A stretch of 64,000 nucleotides of DNA from Neopestalotiopsis rosae (lineage: Eukaryota; Ascomycota; Sordariomycetes; Amphisphaeriales; Sporocadaceae). Within the stretch, counting starts at the first letter, position 1; each line of letters begins with the position of its first letter. The stretch lies in assembly GCA_023078685.1 (NCBI GenBank), contig JALGAS010000003.1, positions 5,580,001-5,644,000 on the forward strand. The letters run 5' to 3'. Shown piece after piece: positions 30,479 to 41,016 of this stretch. Under the pieces are notes generated by a model that was not told where the DNA came from, ran no database searches, and saw nothing but the letters and a program-made list of their open reading frames with translations. The translations under genes and the position numbers were made by a program.

Positions 30479-32265
30479 ATGTACGGCGCTATTCCAGATC
30501 TAGAGATTCCCAATGTCGCTGGTGCTTGCTGGACCTGTATTTCCAGGTTTGGCGAAGGACGCGGCGATGTAAATGACCTGTGCAATAAAAAGTTACCAGG
30601 TTTGCAGTCATCCTTCCTCGGCCTTGTCACTGGCGGCGAGCCCAAAGCTGACCAAACACATCCACAGTCTGCGGAACATGCATTGCCAGCGGGCATATCT
30701 GCGAAGGTTACCACGCCAGGTTGAGGTGGCCTCAGTCTGACCGTCGCGCGAGGGAAGGGTTCGAGGCACGCATGGGTGAGGAGCCTTCTGTCCTTTACAA
30801 TGTCATATCTAACGCGACCTGGCGACAGCTCTTTATCCCAATATTTCCTCTCTCGGGTTAGCCCCAGATGATGATAGATTACTACAGCATTATCTAAGTA
30901 AGTCAAAGATGGTGGCACCCGAGAAAGACTCCCTTGAATCGGCAAGTACTAATCACGGCTATAGGAAATCTGTCTAGGATATCCGTAGCCATTGATTATG
31001 ATGGAAACGGTTGGCGGAATCTGGTCGGCATAGGTCTGAACGAACCGGCACTCCAGAATGCACTCCTGGCAGTTTCCGATGCCCACCTCGCACGACTACA
31101 ACAGAAGAGCGCGTCTCGGTCTCGCGTATATCTTAAAAAGTCGCTCCAGAATTTGCAGGCTCGATTCCGAGACCCAGCCCTTCTGAGGAGCGAAATCACC
31201 CTCATGACGCTCCTCGTTCTCTTGATACATGAGGCACGTGACTCAACCTAGACTAATCTCCTTTACCATGGCTAACAATAATAGCTATGTGAAAGTACGG
31301 ATCGATGGAAACATCATTTCTTGGGAATTGCTGCCTGGTGTCACAATCGTGACGACCTTACGGATATTGACCCGTTTCTGACTACATTCATCTCCATGGT
31401 CACGACACAGGTTCTATTGTCCGCGGGAGAACCACTCAGGCAGCAAAGCTACCAGTTACTTTCCCTCTTGCTGCCTACGTGGGAGAATCGAGACTGCGTG
31501 GAAGTGATACTAGGCGGTCCTGCCGACCTTCCACAATTGGTTGTGAGCTGCAGTGCCCCAATCTCTATTTCTTTTGTCTTCTCCTTTCGAGCTGAGATAA
31601 TGACCGAACTTTTTTTCCAGGTCGAGGCCTGTCGACTCGATGACGAATTCATGCTCGCCAGGATGCTTTCAGATCATGATCAGCTCGGGTCACTCTTAGC
31701 TCAGGCGGAAGCACTTCAGTCAAAGATTAGGGCCACTCAGATCCTCCCCGAAAACCAAGTCCAATTAAGCTTAATCAGAACGCCGGACGGCCAGGGATCC
31801 CAACGCCGACAGTCTTTGATCGTCAATCCCGTTGGATCCATGTACATGTATGAAGCGGCACGCTGCTCGTCCGAAGTGTTCAGATACGCCTTGCACTTGT
31901 TCGTACACCGAATCATATACCACCCACTGACCAGCGAGGAGCCAAGTGGTCTTGTCCATGAGGCGATAACGGAAAGCTTACGAATGTTGCCGATCATCCC
32001 AGACACTGTCGGGCCTGGAATATTTCTTGGATGGGCGCTGGTCGTTATTGGAGCCGAGATAGATAACCTAGAAGACAGAGAGTTCATCAGCCGGCGGCTC
32101 GAAAGCCTCACGCTCCTATCTGTCAACCACGGTGTCTTGTCGTTGAAGGTGCTCAATGAGGTATGGCGGCGGCGGGATGCATTGAAGCTCGGAACAAGTG
32201 CGTGTCGGCGCCTGAAGTGGCAAGATGTCATGCAAGATATGGAGGTGGATTTAGCACTCGTGTAA
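30479..32265 (+). CDS. Zn2Cys6 transcription factor with atypical zinc-cluster spacing
   Basis: Six exons (30479-30599, 30668-30775, 30829-30897, 30965-31233, 31285-31542, 31621-32265) give about 489 residues. The zinc cluster reads GACWTC ... LCNKKLPVCGTCIASGHICEGY, but the spacing is Cys17-x2-Cys20-x14-Cys35-x6-Cys42-x2-Cys45-x6-Cys52, with 14 residues in place of the usual 6 in the first loop. Downstream sequence (VAIDYDGNGWRN, ALLAVSDAHLARL, EVFRYALHLFVHRIIYHP) fits the fungal-specific TF domain. The fourth intron starts with GC (GCACGT). The 78-nt intron 31543-31620 is a multiple of three and without stops, so retention would add 26 residues. Likely a nuclear regulator of the surrounding oxidative genes. 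Confidence 0.8.
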
Positions 32266-32375
32266 AGGAATCGTCACCATCACTTCCAACGCAGCGTCAA
32301 CGTTTTTGCATCAATGATTTGACAACGGCTTGAACAATTAAGGTGGCTTATAACCTCATATCGTAATGACTCAAT

Positions 32376-34147
32376 CTACTTTCTCCTGCTCAGCGTTACA
32401 TGCAACCCCTTTTGCATGGTAAAGAAATAATTCTTGACGGAGATATCAGGGGCGCCATCCGCCCATTTCATGTCGTATCTCAACACCAGACTTGGAATGA
32501 GCTTGGTCATCTCCAGCATGGAAATGTGCTGCCCGGAGCACGAGTGCCGTCCGGCGCCAAACGAAATCCACGCACGATTCATACGAGCTAGATGGCTCGG
32601 ATCCGCGTCGATCCATCTCTCCGGTCGGAAGGCTTCGGGATCGGGGAATATCTCTGGATCCCTGTGCATTACCCATGGGTTGAATCCAACTTCGGTACCA
32701 GCACCTATGAAATGTTTTCGGCCGTCCTCATCTACCAGAGTGGCACCGCCCGGTGGCACTCCACGAGGTAAGATCATACCCACAGCGGGATGCAGCCTCA
32801 TGGCCTCACGAATGACAGCAGAAAGGTAAGGTACCTTTGCTGCACGGCTATAAGAAATAACTGGTTCACTGCCATCCAAACCTTCCTCGTGAAGGGCGGC
32901 CAACAGTCTATCTTTTGATTCCGGGTTGTGTATCAAATAGTATAACACTGCTTTGACCGCGGTCGAGGTTGTGTCTCCACCTAAAAAATGGCGTATCAAT
33001 ATACTGGCCGCTCTCATTCACCACTGTAGAGTCCCTGTCCTCGGGGCAACATACCGGCGGTCACATTACCAAAGGCATGCGTATTGAGCTCACGGTCCGT
33101 TAGAGAGGCCGGATTTTTATTTTGGTTCCGCAGTAGTCTCATGAGAAAAGTACTTGGTGCCTGTGGGTCGTCTTCTTCTTGCATGCGCTTCTCTGCCGCC
33201 GCACGTTGTTCAATAATCATGCCCATGATTTCTCCTGCCAAGGTATCTGAGGGCCCATGGAAGAGCCTGGAGACGATTGGGTTTCCGAGAAGAAATTTAT
33301 GAGCCCAGGGAATCTGGCCAATCTATAAGAACGAAGGTTGAGTCAGCTATCAAGTTCCAATCCATGAACGAAGATATAGGTAGGAACACCTACGCTTGCG
33401 ATGTATGGCAACCCAGAGCTGATCTGGTGGCACAGGCCTTTGCTGTCACCATTTTGGACAAAGTTCAGGCTCTTTCCGAATGTAATCGTGAAAATGGCAT
33501 CCTAATGGCACGTATAAGTATGTTTTCAACTTTCCAAGCCACTTACCCATCGAAATAAAACAGGAGGCACTAACCATGGCGAAATATAACATATAGAGTC
33601 CTAGATCACATGGCTTGTCGTGCGCCGCATATGTCTCGTCAAAGTGATCATTTAACCTCCCAAGCGCCTCATCCACCAGCGGCTCAATTTGAACTAAAGC
33701 TTGCAGGGAGTAGGCGTTTGCGGCATTGCGCTTCATACGCGTATGCACCTCTTTGTCAGCTAGGACCAGTGGATCGGGGAGCAGCCCTTCCTCATCGTAA
33801 AAGCGACAGGCCTCATAAAAGCCAGCCTTGTAGAAACGGCTTGAAATGCCGTATATGGATTCAAAGAGAGCCATGTCGCACACCGAGACGGTCTTGGGTG
33901 ACACGCGAACAATCTTTCCATACTTCTTGTGTAGTGCAAAATCGTCCCAATGGGAGTTGCCTTTCCATACAGACCATAGCCTAGGCAATGTCGATATTGA
34001 GTTCAGAAACGGGCCAGGGATGGAATTGAGACGACCCCGGAGGTGATTGTAGCATGCTTTACTAACAAGAAGCACTAACAGTGCAATTATGACAATGGGA
34101 AGAAGCCCAAATGCATTGTTTTGTATGAAAAATGGTGAAGAAATCAT
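32376..34147 (-). CDS. Cytochrome P450 monooxygenase
   Basis: Four exons on the minus strand (33575-34147, 33394-33501, 33055-33322, 32376-32980) encode about 517 residues. An N-terminal membrane anchor (LLPIVIIALLVLLVSKA) is followed by a Pro-rich hinge (SIPGPFLN). The I-helix oxygen-binding motif GNVTAGGDTTST is completed by splicing intron 3. ExxR (REAMR), PERW and the heme loop FGAGRHSCSG with Cys464 are intact. It should be an ER-anchored heme enzyme using a P450 reductase. Its 3' end is only 110 bases from the 3' end of the preceding regulator, and it shares a divergent promoter region with the PhyH-type oxygenase. The sequence has the look of the pisatin-demethylase-like fungal group, but the substrate is unknown. 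Confidence 0.92.
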
Positions 34148-34835
34148 GGTCGTTGGACAGAAACAAGAAGAATTTGCGTTCGAAAATAGTCAAGGCTTCC
34201 AATTACAAGAGATTCACTATCGTTTGACATGGAGATGAAGTACTACAGTTGTCCGAATGCTTATGTCTTGCGTGTGTATTATCTACAGGACTTACCGGGA
34301 CGTTCCCTCTGTGCCTGGTGACATCTTTGCTCGCATTTAGAAACTTAGTCGTTTGTCCATGGCTCCCGGCTCCCGGCTTCTCCGATAACCACTGCCCCAA
34401 ACCCAGGATAGCGCGGCTTCGAAGCGGTCGAACGCCCATGATGAGCCCCATTTCTCCGACGGCATCGGACAATTAGGACTTTGCCAAGTAAGAAGATAAG
34501 CGGCCACGACATAATTTGTGGGGCCTTTCAGATCTTCCCGCTCTGCCGCGTATGCATCCAACATGCTCCGTACTGCCATCCTTATGGGTGGTATGCGAGC
34601 CGGAGTTTTGATGCGTTGCAACCAGCCAGATCGGATTCATGTATCGCCAAGTGCTGGTCATGGCATTTCACCACAGATCGATGGTTCGTGAGCGGGGCAG
34701 TTATGAGGAGTGGTTTCCCACTTCCTATTACTATGGAAATATGGCTTCGCCAAAGTCCGAGAGTGATCAACAATACCGCCCAAGCCTCGTCTGAATCCAC
34801 GCACAGTATTAGTTTGAATCATATCGTCATCAATC
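34148..34835. promoter_or_regulatory. Divergent promoter region, P450 / PhyH oxygenase
   Basis: About 690 bases between divergently transcribed oxidative genes. It contains CTCCGACGG near 34451, a partial match to the ATTACTCCGACGG sequence upstream of the second MFS gene. Short open frames on both strands carry no family signature. Confidence 0.45.
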
Positions 34836-35949
34836 ATGTCTATGACATTTACCGTCCACGCCCCTCCGGCAACCATCGACGTGCTCAAGCTCACCGGAGA
34901 ACCCGAGTACCCTATCCGTTCGTTTGACTGGGATGCCGACAACCTGGAGGCGATCGTTGAGGCTATCAAGTTCTCAGGTTGTGTCCGCGTCAAAGGTTTC
35001 CTCACACCAGACGAAATCGCTTCTGCAGAATCCGACGTTCGTCCTGCCCTTGATGCCGCGAGATACAGCAGCCCAGATGATCCGACCAAGCGCCTTGGAC
35101 GCCTGCCCCAGTATTCGCCCAGGCTGACTGAGAAGATCCTTACAGACAAGCTCTATCTCGGCGTCATGGACAGGTTTCTTTCAATCAATCACACGTCATG
35201 GGTGGGGGCGTCCAAGAGGTTCGTCATCAATGAGGTTCCCATTGTGGCCATGTCATCAATCTTTGAGGTCGGCCCTGGCATGCACGCACAGGATTTGCAC
35301 CGTGACGACGGCATTTGGTATAACCCTTTCTCCGCCATCAAGCCAGAGGAGTACCAGTTTGGTCGCGATGTCTCCATCAGCTTCTTCGTCGCCGGGACTC
35401 GCACCACTGTTGCCAACGGCGCCACCAAGGTCATACCTGGAAGCCACCTGAGTGCGGCCGACTCTCAGCCCGATCCGTCACAAGTTGTTGATGCAGAGCT
35501 CGACGCGGGAGATGCCTTCTTCATGCTTTCCAGTTGTTACCACGGAGCTGGCGAGAACGGCACCATAGACGAAAAGAGGCTCGTGTATGCGCTGTTTATG
35601 CAAAAGGCACATCTTCGTCAGGTAAATCTTGGCATTATCCCAACGATGCTTAAACCTTGCTCCTGACAGGCACTGACAATTGCAACAGGAAGAAAACTTT
35701 GCCCTCTACCTGGATCACGACATCGTCCGGGCATACCCTCTGGACGTGCAGCGCCGCCTCGGATACGACGTTTGCATGCCCAATCTTGGCTGGGTGGATC
35801 ACGCCTCGCCCTTGGAGAGTGTGTTGAAACAAAAGGGCACTGACAAGAGATCATTGCCTGGATACAATCCCGTGGAAGGAGTGGCCGATGAACGCTCCAA
35901 ACACAGCTGGCATGAGACTGAGGCTAAGTCTCTGGAGGCCCGCGGATAA
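34836..35949 (+). CDS. PhyH-family Fe(II)/2-oxoglutarate-dependent oxygenase
   Basis: Two exons (34836-35621, 35689-35949) give about 348 residues. The iron-binding facial triad is visible as His155-x-Asp157 in QDLHRDDG and distal His236 in SSCYHGAGENG, followed by an Arg in EKRLVYALF suitable for 2-oxoglutarate binding. The fold signature FLTPDEIASAESDV and NGATKVIPGSH also matches phytanoyl-CoA dioxygenase-like proteins. Such enzymes hydroxylate, epoxidise or otherwise oxidise small molecules, releasing succinate and CO2. It is divergently paired with the P450, so the two may act in sequence. No signal peptide or peroxisomal C-terminal tripeptide is seen (it ends EARG). Confidence 0.9.
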
Positions 35950-36666
35950 GAATCGGCAGTCGGTGGATTGGCAGATATGAACATGAAGACTTGCGAACGT
36001 GACAAGTTTTATCAGTTTTGTATGTAGCTCGAAGCGACTAGGCCTTTTTATTCGATTACTCTAGTAGCCTTTTTCAAGACTGGCGATATTGCATTGAGTT
36101 TTTTGCACTTAAAATCATCAATGCTCACACTAAACTTTGCGCAACTCGAATTTATTTCCACGATATTGCTCAAAATTCTGCTGCAAATGAGCCTGGCCGA
36201 CTTGAGAACAGTTACTAGATTCTAATTGTCTAGATATTGGGCCATAAGAATAGAAGTCCATAGCTAATATTAATTGGCACACCCGCCCTACTATACATGT
36301 CACTTTCACGTCTTATGGCTAACTTGGTCAAACTAGAGCTCAAACACGGTCAAGGACCAACTGAATAATGCCCGTTAACTGATATGCCCTTCGGAAACGC
36401 ACGATTCTTGTCCCCTGTAATCACAGACGTGAATCTGTAATAGGGTGCATGCAGCAGCATATTTTGTAATTACTCCGACGGTGAAGCTCCAGTTCAAATC
36501 GTTCAAAATCAAAACTCCGAATAGTGGATCCTGAGTGTATCATCTAGGGACTCTCAAGACCACCCCTTTGTGGGACTTGCGCCTGTACATTAATCCTCCA
36601 AGTGAATTGTGGTAAGTCTTTGCCTCTCACATTTTGTATGTGGGAGTGAAAGACACTGCAATCATC
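35950..36666. promoter_or_regulatory. Intergenic region upstream of the efflux-type MFS gene
   Basis: No gene seen. It contains the exact shared motif ATTACTCCGA at 36469-36478, about 190 bases before the MFS start codon. Confidence 0.5.
36469..36478 (+). promoter_or_regulatory. Copy of shared motif ATTACTCCGA
   Basis: Exact copy of the 10-mer, continuing as CGG (ATTACTCCGACGG), placed about 190 bases upstream of the MFS carrier start. Same sequence occurs at 27927-27936 and, inverted, at 23271-23280. Confidence 0.5.
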
Positions 36667-38292
36667 ATGCCGAGAAGCAAGACTGAAGCGGATTACCCTA
36701 GGGAGCATGCCAACCCGAGCTGGCTACGGATGGTGTTTGTTCCATCGTATTTGGAACCGGCGATTGAACAGCATACGTATCCAGGAAGCGGCACGGCAGA
36801 GAACCCATACATCGTTTCTTGGATAAGACGGGATGTTAGAAATCCCTTCAACTGGTCGCCTTCGAGGCGATGGTCTATTGCGGTATTGGCAGCGGTAACA
36901 TGCTTTGTGGTCGCGTTTACCAGCTCGGCTTACACGGGTGGCGTGAACGGGGTGGTCCAAGAGTTCCAGACCACGAATTCCGTTGCCCAACTCGGCGTCA
37001 GTCTGTTTGTGCTCGGATTCGCCATCGGTCCTCTGTTCTGGGGACCGATGAGCGAAGCCTACGGACGCCAGCCAATTCTGATAGGGACACTAGGCGCCTT
37101 GGCCCTGTCGAACGTACTCAGTGCGAGCGCCACATCCATCGCTCAACTCTTGGTTTTCCGAGCCCTGGCGGGTAAGTAGCTGTCTACTTGAAGTAAAAAG
37201 AAGAGACTGAGAATACTGAGACGTCGCATAGGGATCTTCGGTTCGTCTCCTCTCTCCAACGCTGGGGCTTTGATCGCCGACATCTTCCCGGCGAGTGAGC
37301 GAGGCCTGGCTCTCAGCTTTTTCAGCTTTGGTCCATTCATGGGTCCCGTCGTTGGTCCCATCCTCGGAGGCTATCTGGGTGTCATTGACTCAGGATGGCG
37401 ATACATCTTGTGGCTCTGCACAGGTCTCTCCGGGGTGCTTTTCATACTTTCCGTCTTCGTGGTACCGGAGACGTTTGCACCGATTCTTTTGGAACGAAAA
37501 GCAAAAGCTCTAACGCAAAGAACGGGAAATGTTCATGTCAGCATCCAAGCCGACACAGCAAAGAAAACAAACACTTTCTGGACGCTGCTCATTCGCCCAT
37601 GGGCACTGCTGATCATGGAGCCGATATGCCTCATTCTTTCCATATACATTGCTATCGTTTATGCTACCATGTATATGCTATTTGCAGCCTATCCTACCAT
37701 TTTTCAGCTTCAGAGAGGCTGGTCCGCTGGACAGTCCGGTTTAGCCTTTATTGCCATGGCAGTAGGCATGATAGCAGCATTAATCTACATGCCGTATGAG
37801 AACAAAAGGTACAAAGAACGAGTAGCCAAAGCCGGGGGTAGAGCATCGCCAGAAGCACGCTTGCCAGTATGCATGGTGGGAGGCTGCCTGGTCCCGGTCG
37901 GGCTATTTTGGTTCGCCTGGACGAACTCTTCGGACATTCACTGGATGGTCTGCCTGGCCGGTACCGTGCTATTCGGCGCCGGCAACGTGCTCCTCTACCT
38001 GTCCTGCATAAACTACCTCGTCGACAGCTACGTCATCTATACGGCGTCTTGTATGGCGGGCTCGTCCGTCCTGCGTTCTGTCATGGGTGCAGCGTTCCCA
38101 TTGTTCACCCGCGCAATGTACGCAAAACTTGGGATCCACTGGGCCTCCAGCATTCCCGCATTCTTATCATTGGCTTGTGTTCCATTTCCGTTTTTATTCG
38201 CCAAGTACGGTGCTGCCATCAGGAAGCGTTGTCCCTACGCTGCAAAAGCGCAGGCTTTGGCAGACAAGTTGGCGGAGGAACGCGGATCATGA
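36667..38292 (+). CDS. MFS drug:H+ antiporter-type transporter
   Basis: Two exons (36667-37171, 37232-38292) give about 521 residues. The N-terminus ends in the conserved RRDVRNPFNWSPSRRW segment that precedes helix 1 in fungal multidrug MFS proteins. The motif A loop is WGPMSEAYGRQP, and FGSSPLSNAGALIADIFPASERGLALS lies after the intron. Motif C-like GPFMGPVVGPILGGYLG is intact. Twelve hydrophobic helices can be counted approximately. It would export a metabolite or toxic intermediate across the plasma membrane. It belongs to the second cluster by position and by the upstream shared motif. An in-frame upstream TTG at 36634 is ignored; the ATG at 36667 is preferred. Confidence 0.92.
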
Positions 38293-39060
38293 TCTGCAGA
38301 ATGGGGTTGAGGAGAATAAATGCCTGTGTAGCTCCGAGAATTCATCATTAAAATTCAATCAAGCATGGTAATAAACTCAACTTTCCTTCAATAAGTAAAA
38401 TTCATCCCGCAAGCTCGTCTGCCTTGTATGCGCCCGATTTTTCCGCGTCGGAAAAATTCTATATATGTGCAATTCGATAGTCCCGATATACCATCGCCAT
38501 GATGGAGCAGCGTTTCTCTTGTTTCAGATCAATAGCCATGGTTTTTGGGCACAGTATACGGTGCACCGGATATTCCCAGAAAGAAATGAAAATGGACAAA
38601 TGTGTATCGCATTGAGCTCCCCAAGCATCGAGCTTGCGACGACGTACCGGCGTGTCAGAATCTACATGGGGTAATGCTGCAGGTGTCCTATGGCACTGCA
38701 AGAATCGGTTGATACGGACATAGTCTTTAATGCCGGGTTATCAATTCATGTTGTACTCGGAGTTTTCTTCGAACTTTGGCACCAGGCGGATCTCGGGTCA
38801 TTGAGGCTATCATTATGACCTAGAAGTCTTCTAGTATCCTACACGCCCCACTTTGGTTTGGCTCGCCATGAATAAATTATTCCGAGGAAATGATAAACAG
38901 TAAACTAAAAATCTAGACAGTACACATGTTCTATGTGGCTATGTTATGTATCTATTCAAAAGTAATGCAGTACTAATTGGACTTCATATCATCAAAACCT
39001 GCCCTTACCTGTCTTCAAACTCACAATTCTCTCACCAGAAGCTGACTGCCATTTAAATAA
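38293..39060. promoter_or_regulatory. Intergenic region upstream of the cupin gene
   Basis: No gene supported. ATTATTCCGA at 38876-38885 differs at one base from the shared motif and lies about 176 bases before the cupin start codon. Confidence 0.4.
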
Positions 39061-39516
39061 ATGGACATGCCTCTCGAAATCTTCCGCAAGCCAGAGACCG
39101 GAGATATTCCGGGGCCTTACCCGTCGTTTCCGCAGACTCGGGCAGGTATGTCATTCAGTCAGGTCAGGGAAGAGGTAAATCATGATTGCTAATAATCAAT
39201 CTCCGAAGTTGATCCGTTCTCGACCAAGAAGCCAGATGAGAAGCCGATTGTGGTAACATACATGCACATATCAAAGAGCGACATTTCGATGCCTCCGACA
39301 CCAGTATACGAATGCGACGAAACGGGAGTCGTGATTGAAGGCAGTTTAACAGTCGAAGATGAGAATGGCAAACTTACCGAACTTCAGGCGGGCGATTCTT
39401 TCTTCGTCAAGCGTGGAAGCAAGGTCATATTTGGGTCCAACGATAAAGCCTTGGTCGTCAAGGTGGCGGGGAGATATGATGGTGAGGGCTGGGGCACTTG
39501 GGAGGGAGAATTATAG
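39061..39516 (+). CDS. Small cupin-domain protein
   Basis: Two exons (39061-39145, 39209-39516) give 130 residues in a single beta-barrel-type cupin domain. Recognisable parts are YECDETGVVIEGSLTVEDENG (about 78-98), then LQAGDSFFVKRGSKVIF, the two half-barrel motifs with the G-x5-P/R type turn. The usual metal-binding His residues of the first cupin motif are not obvious (Glu and Asp are there instead), so it could be a non-metal isomerase, cyclase, dehydratase or binding protein. It resembles the EutQ-like cupin subset by eye. It closes the second cluster and may handle a late small-molecule step. Confidence 0.82.
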
Positions 39517-40044
39517 GTCGCGTGTTGCCATACCAGCAATTAGTGACGTTCGCCAAGCGAGCGTCTTTGGGGGTGCCGCGAGCCTTTTCGGCCGTCTTCT
39601 TATTTAGACGCCAAAAAATGATAAATTGACCGCACTGATTATTTCTTTGACACGGCTATGATCTTGGCAAATGATAATCTTCTGGAAGCCGCGCTTCATG
39701 TGCCTGGACAGCAACGGCATGTAAACCTTAATACTTGCCAAGTTGGCTGCCTGCGGACGGCTATTCACATGAAGTATTACGAAATGCTGTCATCATATTG
39801 AATTTAGGTTCGAATTCTAATGATATCTCCCTTGAAACACTTCCCAACTCATGTGGAGTGCTTGACCGAGTTGTGGTGTAGTCTTCCCCGTTTTCTACTT
39901 CCCAAAAGTCCCAGATGGGTAACATTATTTATACCCACGAACCATCATGGTCAGCTTGATAAGTTCCAATTGGTGTGAAAATTCAGGCTTGTAGAGCTAG
40001 ACTTTTGTGACAGAGCCGAGTACAATCACAATTGCCTATTATCA
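39517..40044. other. Intergenic, cupin to secreted-protein gene
   Basis: No coding or repeat feature seen. It probably contains the promoter of the secreted-protein gene. Confidence 0.4.
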
Positions 40045-41016
40045 ATGTTGCTGCGATACACAATCTTGCCTTTTGTCGTATTGGCATCTGCCAACTACGG
40101 CTGGGACAAGCACGGCCAGAAACCAAACCATGGTTATCCGGTTGTGATTAGCCCACAACCTCACTCATCGTCAACAAAAACTACGACATCGATATCTAGG
40201 TTAACGACGACATCGACTTCTAAGTTGACTTCGACAACCACGTCAACGTCAACGACCCAGACATCCACTTCGACTAGCTTCTCACTTCCCCCACAGGTCA
40301 CCCAAGTGACCCTTCCCACGGATGCCGAGCATCTGTGTCCGTCCTTTGGGGGTCGATGCCTAAATGAATACTACATCCAATGCAACAGGAACTTTGCAGA
40401 CGATGTCAACGCAACAATTTCCAATTACACCTGTGTCGACCAGCCTGGGGTAACATCTGAACGCCAGTGTCAGGAGTTATGCAAAGCAAATAGATCTTGC
40501 CCCGGCTGGAACGTGGTACAGAGTCTCGGACAAGACGCCTTGCCCAGCCCCAGCTCCTTCGTTGGATGCTGCCACTTGAGTGGTTTCGCGGAACTGCAAC
40601 GGCCTCTACCGACGGCGCCTGCGTCCCCAGTTGACTCTTTGTATCACTCCTACGCGCAGGTTAATAGATGTCCAAGGGGCGTCGGGAACCTGTGTCCCAA
40701 GGCGGAGAACGGTTGTGTGGACAATCTCCTCGTTCGCTGTGGTCGTCCCTTTGCTGGAGACGTGACGACACGTAGACCCAGTGTTTGGAAGTTTGACCTT
40801 CTAACCGATCTCGCATGCCACCAAGCCTGTGCCCAGGATCCGACCTGCACGGCCTGGGATGGAAGCCTTGAGTATTTGGATCCCGAGTCCGGAGGCGCGG
40901 CGTTTTTTAACTGCTACCATACTATCAATCGGAGGGTCACTTTGAAGCCGGTGTTGGATGTCATCCCAAGACCGCTTAACGATTTCAGCTACGGTATCAA
41001 GAATTATTGTGATTGA
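40045..41016 (+). CDS. Secreted Thr/Ser-rich protein with two related Cys-rich modules
   Basis: Single exon, 323 residues. A short hydrophobic N-terminus (LLRYTILPFVVLASA) looks like a signal peptide with cleavage near residue 16. Residues about 41-80 are almost pure Thr/Ser, a likely O-glycosylated linker. The remainder holds two similar Cys-rich modules: the first from LCPSFGGRCLNEYYIQC (about 97) with CQELCKANRSCPGW, the second from LCPKAENGCVDNLLVRC (about 218) with CHQACAQDPTCTAW. Each repeats LCP, CxR/N-FA-DV and C-x3-C-x6-C-x-W elements, suggesting PAN/apple-like folds and internal duplication. Such proteins can bind cell-wall or host surface glycans, but no function is assigned. Confidence 0.8.
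   Translation: MLLRYTILPFVVLASANYGWDKHGQKPNHGYPVVISPQPHSSSTKTTTSISRLTTTSTSKLTSTTTSTSTTQTSTSTSFSLPPQVTQVTLPTDAEHLCPSFGGRCLNEYYIQCNRNFADDVNATISNYTCVDQPGVTSERQCQELCKANRSCPGWNVVQSLGQDALPSPSSFVGCCHLSGFAELQRPLPTAPASPVDSLYHSYAQVNRCPRGVGNLCPKAENGCVDNLLVRCGRPFAGDVTTRRPSVWKFDLLTDLACHQACAQDPTCTAWDGSLEYLDPESGGAAFFNCYHTINRRVTLKPVLDVIPRPLNDFSYGIKNYCD

Noticed and set aside
30668..30897. Apparent frameshift in the second-cluster regulator between the zinc cluster and the TF domain
   Set aside because: A canonical intron (30776-30828, GTGAGG donor, CTAAC branch point, ACAG acceptor) resolves the frame change exactly.
30292..30945. Long minus-strand open frame (217 codons) opposite the second-cluster regulator
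   Set aside because: The plus strand here carries a well-supported zinc-cluster gene with consistent exons; the minus frame has no motif.
34337..34661. Minus-strand frames in the P450/PhyH promoter region
   Set aside because: No family motif, overlapping frames on both strands, and they lie in a divergent promoter.
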